A DNA stretch of 6,471 nucleotides, taken from positions 1 through 6,471 of the forward strand of contig JAKCCY010000148.1 in the NCBI GenBank assembly GCA_021838765.1, read 5' to 3'. This document shows positions 1-5,257 of this stretch, in pieces. The notes under the pieces are model-generated. The model searched no databases. It worked only from the letters and a program-made list of their open reading frames with translations, and was not told the origin of the DNA. Numbering within the stretch: position 1 is the first letter of the stretch; each line of letters starts with the position of its first letter. A program made the position numbers and the translations under genes. This stretch comes from Nitrospirota bacterium. GTDB taxonomy: Bacteria > Nitrospirota_A > Leptospirillia > Leptospirillales > Leptospirillaceae.

Positions 1-69
1 GAAATGCACAGGGAAGCCACACGAGAGATCATGCAGGGATCCCGGGTAAGGATTGCCAGGCTTTATTCT

Positions 70-86
70 CCGGAACACCATTCCGG
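70..86. repeat. Short perfect inverted repeat upstream of the TPR/barrel gene
   Basis: CCGGAA (70-75) and TTCCGG (81-86) form a perfect 6-base inverted repeat around a 5-base spacer, ending 33 bases before the chosen start codon at 120. It could be a small operator or a weak RNA hairpin. A repeat this short occurs often by chance, and I see no convincing -35/-10 pair around it. The rest of 1-119 shows nothing else that I can support. Confidence 0.2.
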
Positions 87-119
87 GTACCATGCAAAAA
101 TGCACAGACACTCGCGTTA

Positions 120-1580
120 ATGGGAAGAATCGACAAGAAGGCCGGCTGGTTACCGGCCTTTCTCATGATTATTGTTTTGGGCTCCATAACCGGAGCCCTT
201 TTTGGCATCAAGAACACATTTGCCGCCGAACAGTCCGTCCCTACGGATCATGACTGGAATACAATCAACGAAAGTATTTCTGAAAAAAAGTTTTCGCTGG
301 CCGAGCAGCAAATTGGTAACTACATCAAGTTTCACCCTAAAAATCATGAAGCCTATTCCCTTGGAGCCCGGATCGCCCGAAAAATTCATCAACCCGGCAA
401 AGGGATCGCAATCCTCGACAAAGGGATCAGGCAATATCCCCGAGACAGGACATTTCTCAGGCTGAAAGCGGAACTTTTGATGGAACGGGGAGACATGTCC
501 CAATCAAAAAAGATTCTGGACAGGCTTTCCAAAGATCCTTCACTCTCCAGTGATGAAAAAGAGAAGGTCGCCGAGGACAAAAAAACGCTCGCCGTCCTTG
601 CGTTGTCCACCCCACCTCTTGAAACCTTCGACCAGAACATCAACTTTCAGGAACCAATCCCACCGCCATTCCAGTCACCGTCCACTTACGAGCTTGAAAA
701 CTCTGATTATCATATTCACATACAGAATGTGGACATCGGCTACTCAGGCGGCTCATCGATCGGAACCGGCATCACCGCGGAAACACCGCTCATAAAAGAC
801 ACGCTCCACTTCCAGGCCGGAACCAATTTCTACGTAGGCTCCGCATCGGGACAAACAAGCGGTCTTGAGTCCTATCTTTTTGCGGGGGTGGATGGGCAGG
901 GACCGGATGGCATCCAATATCTTATGGACGCGGGGGATGTCTTTGCCGGAAATCAGGTCAATGCCGGACTCTATGGACACCTTGACCTTCCCCTCGGTCG
1001 ACTCAGGATCGATGGACAAGGTTGGTATCAGCTGCCATGGAGCGGATATGGACAGGCCATTCTCGAAGGAGCCCTTCAGTCCGGAGGGCTTTTGAACGCC
1101 ACCCTATCCCTGATGCCAAAACTATCCCTGTCGGGCGAATATGAATACACTTACGACACACTTGGGGGAAGCCAGACACCTTTTGGAATCAACCACAATA
1201 CAATGTTTGCGCTGGACTGGGACTTCCTGAAAAAACCGGATCTTCATCTGGTTTTTGGCTATGATACCCAGACATTTACACCATTCATTCCGAATGCGAC
1301 GAATCTCGTCCCCGTTCTTCTGTCATCAAACTTTGGCTTTGCCGGCCTTTCCACCCTCGACCAGCTTGGTCGCTATGTGGTGCTCAACGGGCAGCTCGGA
1401 GGAGTTGTCGGAACATTTGACACTCCGGGACCCCTTGCCGGACTTCAGGCCGACATAGGGGCATCTGTCCAGGCAAACGCACACCTTGAGTTCTATGCCA
1501 ATCTTTCCTATGAATCCTTGGCTGCCGCCTATGTGGGTGCCGTTACCACCATGATGTTCGGAATCAACGTCTGGCTTTAG
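120..1580 (+). CDS. Secreted protein with N-terminal TPR-like helices and C-terminal outer-membrane beta-barrel
   Basis: The 486-residue product has a signal peptide: K6/K7, a hydrophobic core at about 10-29, and a likely cleavage near residues 35-36 (TFAA before EQ). Residues about 45-146 are amphipathic helical pairs with TPR-like spacing, containing W46, two FHP/YP turns and an LxxxxL pattern. A proline-rich linker follows at 178-187. From about 200 to the end the protein has alternating polar/hydrophobic strands rich in Gly, Tyr and Phe, closing on FGINVWL, as expected of an outer-membrane barrel. This order resembles exopolysaccharide or adhesin export porins (PelB, BcsC, PgaA types), but it is much shorter and I cannot name the family or substrate. 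The ATG at 120 is chosen because it gives the signal peptide its charged N-terminus. No clear Shine-Dalgarno precedes it, and the frame stays open upstream to position 3 without another start codon. The gene is convergent with the mer locus. Confidence 0.85.
   Translation: MGRIDKKAGWLPAFLMIIVLGSITGALFGIKNTFAAEQSVPTDHDWNTINESISEKKFSLAEQQIGNYIKFHPKNHEAYSLGARIARKIHQPGKGIAILDKGIRQYPRDRTFLRLKAELLMERGDMSQSKKILDRLSKDPSLSSDEKEKVAEDKKTLAVLALSTPPLETFDQNINFQEPIPPPFQSPSTYELENSDYHIHIQNVDIGYSGGSSIGTGITAETPLIKDTLHFQAGTNFYVGSASGQTSGLESYLFAGVDGQGPDGIQYLMDAGDVFAGNQVNAGLYGHLDLPLGRLRIDGQGWYQLPWSGYGQAILEGALQSGGLLNATLSLMPKLSLSGEYEYTYDTLGGSQTPFGINHNTMFALDWDFLKKPDLHLVFGYDTQTFTPFIPNATNLVPVLLSSNFGFAGLSTLDQLGRYVVLNGQLGGVVGTFDTPGPLAGLQADIGASVQANAHLEFYANLSYESLAAAYVGAVTTMMFGINVWL
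138..160 (+). other. GC-rich hairpin inside the 5' coding region
   Basis: AAGGCCGG (138-145) pairs perfectly with CCGGCCTT (153-160) around a 7-base loop, beginning 16 bases after the A of the start codon. It lies within the signal-peptide codons. In mRNA it would sit under the initiating ribosome and could lower initiation. It may instead be a by-product of codon choice. Confidence 0.4.
179..203 (+). terminator. Intragenic terminator-like hairpin with T tract
   Basis: GGGCTCC (179-185) pairs perfectly with GGAGCCC (192-198) around ATAACC, followed directly by TTTTT (199-203). This is the form of a Rho-independent terminator, yet it lies in the codons for the hydrophobic core of the signal peptide (about residues 20-28). 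It could act as an attenuator that active translation would normally prevent. It could also be the terminator of an upstream transcript that the gene has overrun. Whether it acts is unknown. Confidence 0.45.
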
Positions 1581-1593
1581 CTTGGGGTCTGAA

Positions 1594-1629
1594 AAACTGA
1601 CCCATCCAGAATGGTGGACGGGTCAGTTT
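1594..1629. terminator. Likely bidirectional Rho-independent terminator
   Basis: Arms 1594-1608 and 1615-1629 form a 15-position stem (core CTGACCC / GGGTCAG) with a single A-C mismatch and a 6-base loop. On the minus strand the stem runs into TTTTT (1596-1592), a good tail for ending transcription from the mer side. On the plus strand the tail is only TTT, so it is weaker there. It lies 13 bases after the stop of the barrel-protein gene and between two convergent genes, as expected for a shared terminator. The 60 bases between it and the merR relic show nothing else. Confidence 0.75.
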
Positions 1630-1691
1630 CATGATTTGCCCAAAATCAAAAAACCGGCAGAAAAAGACTCCTTGAAATCCTTGTCCAGCAT

Positions 1692-1940
1692 TTAGCCATC
1701 GTGTTTTCCCAATACATCAAGAAGGGGACAGACGGACGCTATATTGTCAGACTCCCTGCAACGGTCCAGAAACCTTTCAAACGCCACACGGATCTTCCCC
1801 TCTGCCATCTTCTGCACCGACTCACAGTAAGTCTCCTCCGCTGTTCGAAGCCCAAAAAGCTCCCTTAGTTTCTGCGAAAGAAAAATCGTATCGATACTGA
1901 CCCCGGAAAGCCTTGCCACTTTCCCGATCGAGGGACTCAT
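1692..1940 (-). pseudogene. merR: MerR-type mercury regulator relic with two in-frame internal deletions
   Basis: The 82-residue frame starts like MerR: residues 5-19 (IGKVARLSGVSIDTI) match the first helix-turn-helix. It then jumps straight to the segment before the dimerization helix, FLSQKLRELFGLR (20-32). Against the Tn501 MerR sequence as I remember it (144 residues), about 40 residues are missing there, namely the rest of the DNA-binding domain including the wing. The spacing from C39 to C61 is 22 rather than 35, implying a second loss of about 13 residues in the long helix. C39, C61 and C71 match the three mercury-binding cysteines (C82, C117, C126), and the CPLL after C71 matches the family CPLI. 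It should not bind its operator normally. It could still bind metal or be simple decay. The N-terminus may also be frameshifted, since a better-placed start lies at 1957. Confidence 0.7.
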
Positions 1941-1957
1941 CGGACATCGATCCTCAT
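1937..1957 (-). other. Six-codon frame with good ribosome site overlapping the merR relic start
   Basis: On the minus strand an ATG at 1957 follows GGAGG by 8 bases and reads MRIDVR before a TGA. That TGA overlaps the relic's ATG (1940) as ATGA. Either this is a translational coupling leader, or it is the original merR start put out of frame by a one- or two-base change. If it were in frame, the N-terminus would have about the usual MerR length before the helix-turn-helix. Confidence 0.4.
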
Positions 1958-1965
1958 AGGCAAGT

Positions 1966-1970
1966 CCTCC
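1966..1970 (-). promoter_or_regulatory. Shine-Dalgarno site of the merR remnant
   Basis: GGAGG on the minus strand is 8 bases from the ATG at 1957 but 25 bases from the relic's ATG at 1940, so it favours 1957 as the ancestral start. It sits immediately next to the right end of the TnpB element, so the element has cut merR from any promoter further upstream. Confidence 0.5.
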
Positions 1971-1971
1971 T

Positions 1972-2130
1972 TTGACATCCTCCCGCCGCTAAACCTGAGA
2001 AGCGGTTATAGCGGGGGATTCCCAGGATCACTCCTGAGATTTTCTGGTTCTTCGATCCCTTTTATTGACGGGCATCTCCCCAGACTCACCTCCGGTGCCC
2101 CCGGATGTATTCTGTTTTACGAAAGCGAAA
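1972..2130 (-). ncRNA. Probable omega/reRNA at the right end of the tnpB element
   Basis: TnpB proteins use a guide RNA made from the 3' end of their own transcript and the element's right end, with the guide taken from flanking DNA. Here the last roughly 100 bases of tnpB plus the right-end hairpin (1982-2017) would be the scaffold. The native guide would begin at about 1971 and read towards 1952 on the minus strand, starting AGGAGGACTTGCC. The placement follows from family knowledge and the visible hairpin. The 5' limit given here is only approximate. Confidence 0.5.
1982..2017 (-). repeat. Right-end hairpin of the TnpB element
   Basis: Bases 1982-1995 pair with 2004-2017 through 13 base pairs with two single-base bulges (G1985 and A2008) around an 8-base loop. 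The hairpin starts 11 bases beyond the tnpB stop. Imperfect subterminal hairpins are the recognition structures for TnpA in IS200/IS605 elements, and this one also forms part of the presumed guide-RNA scaffold. Confidence 0.75.
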
Positions 2131-3197
2131 CGCTTGATGTTGTTCGCCGCCAGAATGTCCCGGTCATGGGTTGTTTTGCAGACAGGACAGGTCCATATTC
2201 TATCGGACAAGGAAAGGTCTTTGTTGCGATATCCACAAGAACAAAGCTTGGAACTTGGCTCAAATCGTCCAATGGTCCGAATGTGTTTTCCGTTTGCGGA
2301 GGCTTTTCCTTCGCAAAGAATCTTGAACTTCGACCATCCGCTCTGTCCGATATGTCGGGACAGATGCCGGTTCTTCATCATTCCGGCGACGTTCAGATCC
2401 TCGAAACACAAGGTTCCGAAATCCCGGACGAGTCTTGTCGAAACTTTCTGAAGGAAGTCGTCCCGTTTGTTGGAGACTCTTTCATAGGCCAATGCCAGCT
2501 TGACGATAGCTTTCCTTCTGTTCTTGGAGCCTTTTTTCTTTCGACTGACTCTCTGGTGCAAGGTTTTGATTCGATCCAGATCTTTTTCGAGATGATTCGG
2601 ATGCTCGATCTTTTCTCCTGTGCTGAGCGTCAGGAAATGGGTCAGCCCAAGATCGAGACCGACGGCCGTTTCTTCGACATCCGGAACGGGAACGGGAGCT
2701 TGGTTTTCGCTCTCGACCAGAACGGAGGCGAAGTATTTTCCAGTCACAGTTTTGGTGATCGTGACCGTCTTGACGACTCCCGTGAAGGTCCGGGAGAACC
2801 GGGTCTTGATGCGCCCGACTTTCGGAAAAACGATCGTTCCGGAGGAAAATTCCACTTCGACGTTTTGGGGGAAAGAGGCCGACTGTTTTCCCCACTTGCT
2901 CTTGTACCTCGGGTAGTCGGTCTTCTTCTTGAAGAACCCCGTGAATGCCTTGTCGAGATGGATCAGGGATTGCTGGAGAGGCTGGGACGCGACTTCCGAC
3001 AGCCATTCCTTTTCCTTTTTGAGAAGCGTCATTTGGCGACTGATCTCGAAGACGGAAATCCCCTTCCCTTCCGTCTGCCACGCTTTCGTTTTGAGATCCA
3101 AGGCCCAGTTGTAGACGAAGCGGCAGCATCCGAACTGTTTGGCAAGAAACTCGACCTGTTTTTCATCCGGCTCGATCCGGTATCGATAGGCTTTCAT
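2028..3197 (-). CDS. tnpB: TnpB, RNA-guided endonuclease of IS200/IS605 family
   Basis: The 389-residue protein is close to full length for TnpB (about 350-410). It has the N-terminal OrfB helix region (about 1-45, with GCCRFVYNWAL at 23-33). The RuvC-like core has D182 in GLDLGL, E266 in FEDLNV and D347 in HDRD, so all three catalytic acids are present. The zinc ribbon is at 313-340 with C319, C321, C337 and C340; its first pair is the short CxC form. The tail after residue 356 is basic and Gly-rich and overlaps the presumed guide-RNA region. Family members such as ISDra2 TnpB cut DNA next to a short TAM under omega/reRNA guidance and help retain the element at its donor site. The start at 3197 has no clear Shine-Dalgarno and lies in an inverted repeat. 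The gene appears intact. Confidence 0.93.
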   Translation of the reverse strand: MKAYRYRIEPDEKQVEFLAKQFGCCRFVYNWALDLKTKAWQTEGKGISVFEISRQMTLLKKEKEWLSEVASQPLQQSLIHLDKAFTGFFKKKTDYPRYKSKWGKQSASFPQNVEVEFSSGTIVFPKVGRIKTRFSRTFTGVVKTVTITKTVTGKYFASVLVESENQAPVPVPDVEETAVGLDLGLTHFLTLSTGEKIEHPNHLEKDLDRIKTLHQRVSRKKKGSKNRRKAIVKLALAYERVSNKRDDFLQKVSTRLVRDFGTLCFEDLNVAGMMKNRHLSRHIGQSGWSKFKILCEGKASANGKHIRTIGRFEPSSKLCSCGYRNKDLSLSDRIWTCPVCKTTHDRDILAANNIKRFAFVKQNTSGGTGGESGEMPVNKRDRRTRKSQE

Positions 3198-3239
3198 CTT
3201 GTTTATGGAATACCACGCATATCCTTAAAAAACAAGATG
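3195..3239 (-). promoter_or_regulatory. Inverted repeat that would sequester the tnpB start codon
   Basis: CATCTTGTTT (3195-3204) and AAACAAGATG (3230-3239) on the plus strand are perfect 10-base inverted copies 25 bases apart. In the tnpB mRNA the 3' arm ends with the AUG, so folding would bury the start codon. The only purine-rich stretch upstream (AAGGA on the minus strand) lies in the loop. IS200 is known to limit tnpA translation with a structure over its start region, so a similar brake on tnpB is plausible. This is inferred from sequence only. Confidence 0.5.
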
Positions 3240-3250
3240 CAAGCATTCAT

Positions 3251-3282
3251 CCCCCTCTTGGCAAGAAACGCCTAAGAGGGGG
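3251..3282 (-). repeat. Left-end hairpin of the TnpB element
   Basis: CCCCCTCTT (3251-3259) pairs perfectly with AAGAGGGGG (3274-3282). After a single bulged T3273 the stem continues as GGC (3260-3262) with GCC (3270-3272), leaving a 7-base loop. This 12-pair stem with one bulge, 53 bases upstream of the tnpB start, is the subterminal hairpin expected at the left end of an IS200/IS605 element. Confidence 0.75.
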
Positions 3283-3303
3283 TATTCTGCCTTAAAGAAG
3301 GAT

Positions 3304-3333
3304 AAAAAAACGACGGATAGACTGATCCTATCC
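3304..3333 (-). terminator. Possible weak terminator at the end of merA
   Basis: On the minus strand GGATAG (3333-3328, including the merA stop codon) can pair with CTATCC (3320-3315) around 7 bases. Four bases later comes TTTTTTT (3310-3304). The stem is short and the gap before the T tract is unusual, so termination would probably be partial. Read-through into the merR position would have been possible before the element arrived. Confidence 0.4.
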
Positions 3334-4980
3334 CGCACAACATGAAAGCTGTTTTACATCCTTGTAAAATGACTGGGCGCAGAGCTTGAGACTTTCTACC
3401 ATCGTAAGATACGGAAAAAACTGGTCTCCGATCTCCTGGACTGTCCTCCCGCAGGAAATCGCCATGGCAGCGGTCTGGATCACCTCTCCGGCTTCCGGAG
3501 CCAAAACCTGAGCTCCCAAAAGGCGGCCAGATTTTTTCTCGGCCACCATCTTCACCCATCCTCTGGTGTCGAAATTGGCAAGGGCTCTGGGAACCTGATC
3601 CAGAGAAACGGTCCTGACATCAACCTCCATGCCTCTCAGGATTGCATCCGCCTCGGCAAGACCGACTACTGCCACCTGTGGATCAGTAAAAATCACCTCA
3701 GGAAGAACGGAAAGATCCAGTTTGGCCACCTCTGTTTTCATCATATTGATCCCGGCTCGAGTCCCGGATGCCGCCGCCACATAGACGAACTGAGGAAGAT
3801 TGGTGCAATCCCCAACGGCAAAAACACCGTCAACATTTGTTTCCAGTTGATCGTTGACAATAATCGCTCCTTGAGAATTCCTCAGGACTCCCGCCTTTTC
3901 AAGGTGCAATCCATCGGTATTAGGGGCCCGTCCCGCCGCAACCATGAAAGCATCTCCCTCAACCTTCATTCCGTCAAGATGGACCGTAAACCTTTCCTTT
4001 TCATAGTCTACCCCGAGAACTTTTGCACTCAACAGGAAACGAATCCCTTCCTCAGAAAGGTAGGTCTTGAGACTTTTTCCAATGGCCGGATCCATCCGTT
4101 TCAGGATTTGCGGATTTCTGTCAATAATGGTCACACGGCTCCCGAGCCGCTGGCAGGCTTGGCCAATTTCAAGCGCAACGAATCCCCCTCCCAGAATCAG
4201 CATCTCCCGTGGAACACCTTTTGAGAGCAAGGCCTCTGTCGAAGTCCAGAACGGAGTCCCCTCAAGTCCAGGAATGTCCGGGATAATGGGACGACTCCCT
4301 GTCGCAACAAGGATTCGGTCCGCCACCAGATCCTCTTCCGCCCCGCCTTTTTTGATGACACGCACAATTCGCCCGCTTTCAAAGGAGGCCGTCCCCTCAA
4401 GGAATCTCACATTCGGAAGCCCCTTCAGGAGACGACTGTATTTCTCTTCCCTCAGTTGAAAAACTCTTTCTTCCCTCTGTTTTTCGAGAAGAGAAGAGGA
4501 AAACTCCGGTTTTTTCCCCACAATCCCAGCAAATGGTGGCACCATCGACTGATGGATATGCTGCGCCTGACGAATCAGTATCTTTGAAGGAACACACCCG
4601 ACATTGACACAGGTTCCGCCGATCATCCCACGCTCGACAATCGTAACCCTGGCTCCGAGATCGGAAGCCCGGATTGCAGCCGCAAAGGCTCCCGATCCAC
4701 CTCCAATGATGACAATATGGCGCAAAGATTGCGCAGCAGAAGGGGACGTCTCCGCTAAAGAGTCCTTGGCAATGGGCAACAGGTCATAACCCACTTCCTT
4801 GACGTTTCGTCTCAGTTCCTCAAAAGAGGTTTGACCAGAGAGATTGACCTGGCCACTTTTGCTCGAGAAGGAAACGTGTGCGGAGTGAACACCCTGAGTC
4901 TTTCGGAGCAATTGCTCGATCGTCAGGGCGCAATGCTCACAGGTCATGCCTTCTGCACGAAAATCTATCCTCTCCATCAT
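3328..4980 (-). CDS. merA: Mercuric reductase MerA with N-terminal metal-binding domain
   Basis: This cytoplasmic flavoenzyme reduces Hg(II) to volatile Hg(0) with NADPH. The 550 residues match the usual size (Tn501 MerA is 561). Residues 1-70 form one heavy-metal-associated domain with GMTCEHC (C14, C17). The FAD site is GGGSGA (93-98), the redox-active disulfide is C124/C129 in CVNVGCVPSK, and the second dinucleotide site is GGGF (264-267) with E271. AVGDC (388-392) is the second FAD motif. FFPYLTMVESLKLCAQ (521-536) holds the tyrosine of the mercury site, and C547/C548 form the C-terminal mercury-transfer pair. All catalytic features are intact. GGAGG lies 5 bases before the first of two adjacent ATGs; the second is equally usable. 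No merT, merP or merC is present. The merR relic lies downstream beyond the TnpB element. Confidence 0.97.
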   Translation of the reverse strand: MMERIDFRAEGMTCEHCALTIEQLLRKTQGVHSAHVSFSSKSGQVNLSGQTSFEELRRNVKEVGYDLLPIAKDSLAETSPSAAQSLRHIVIIGGGSGAFAAAIRASDLGARVTIVERGMIGGTCVNVGCVPSKILIRQAQHIHQSMVPPFAGIVGKKPEFSSSLLEKQREERVFQLREEKYSRLLKGLPNVRFLEGTASFESGRIVRVIKKGGAEEDLVADRILVATGSRPIIPDIPGLEGTPFWTSTEALLSKGVPREMLILGGGFVALEIGQACQRLGSRVTIIDRNPQILKRMDPAIGKSLKTYLSEEGIRFLLSAKVLGVDYEKERFTVHLDGMKVEGDAFMVAAGRAPNTDGLHLEKAGVLRNSQGAIIVNDQLETNVDGVFAVGDCTNLPQFVYVAAASGTRAGINMMKTEVAKLDLSVLPEVIFTDPQVAVVGLAEADAILRGMEVDVRTVSLDQVPRALANFDTRGWVKMVAEKKSGRLLGAQVLAPEAGEVIQTAAMAISCGRTVQEIGDQFFPYLTMVESLKLCAQSFYKDVKQLSCCAG

Positions 4981-5257
4981 TCAGTCCTCCCGCAAAAACG
5001 ACCTATCCCATCCTGTCGGAAAATAATAAAAGAGGTGTGTAAAGCTTCTGGTCTTCTCCAGCTAATCGGGAGAGAGATGGAACAAAACATTATGGAATGA
5101 TCTGGAAAACAACCCATGGGGGACGACTGATGATGCTCCTTGCAGGAGCGGGCGTGGGGCATCGGGTGCTCCACTGGTTTTAAGCAAAGCGCCAAATCCC
5201 CTGTCTTTGGGAATATCGAATCCCCCCAGGTTGACGGGAGCAGGACATGTGAAATCC
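4981..5257. other. merA upstream region between ettA and merA
   Basis: This 277-base gap holds the merA ribosome site (minus-strand GGAGG at 4990-4986) and presumably its promoter. TATTAT on the minus strand (5028-5023) resembles a -10 box, but I find no matching -35. No typical mercury operator (TTGAC followed by a long dyad at 19-base spacing) is visible. Small dyads are CTGG/CCAG (5048-5051 and 5058-5061), GCTCCT/AGGAGC (5135-5140 and 5144-5149), and a 6-pair stem at about 5209-5225. None has a T tract that would make it a clear ettA terminator. Confidence 0.4.

Larger units (their letters stand above)
1972..3291 (-). mobile_element. IS200/IS605-type element carrying only tnpB (IS1341-like)
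   Basis: The element contains tnpB and no tnpA (Y1 transposase), so it would depend on a transposase supplied in trans or be immobile. Its right end on the minus strand has a bulged hairpin followed by GGGAGGATGTCAA, a form common at right ends of this group. Its left end has a strong hairpin at 3251-3282. There are no terminal inverted repeats or target duplication, as expected for the family. The left border is inferred: TTTAA on the minus strand (3296-3292) could be the target/TAM-like pentamer, placing the first element base at 3291. The right border at 1972 is inferred from the ATGTCAA end. Total length is about 1.3 kb. It separates merA from the merR relic. Borders may be off by several bases. 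Confidence 0.75.

Noticed and set aside
1..119. Upstream extension of the TPR/barrel reading frame to position 3
   Set aside because: The frame is open but contains no usable start codon, and the signal peptide fits a start at 120.
2065..2451. 128-codon plus-strand frame within tnpB
   Set aside because: It is a shadow of tnpB with no start-site support and low-complexity translation.
2166..3275. Long open frame (369 codons) on the plus strand across tnpB
   Set aside because: It is antisense to a gene with a complete set of TnpB motifs and shows no recognisable domain. The length follows from the codon bias of tnpB.
5023..5063. MerR-controlled promoter upstream of merA using the CTGG/CCAG dyad and TATTAT
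   Set aside because: No -35 box fits a 17-20 base spacing and the dyad is only 4 bases per arm, so it does not match known mer operators.
5135..5149. GCTCCT-TGC-AGGAGC hairpin as the ettA terminator
   Set aside because: The stem is short, no T tract follows on either strand, and it is more than 100 bases from the ettA stop.
5178..5246. 22-codon minus-strand frame just after the ettA stop, with AAGG 7 bases before its ATG
   Set aside because: It is very short, has no recognisable motif and no comparative support. The ribosome-site match is weak enough to be chance.
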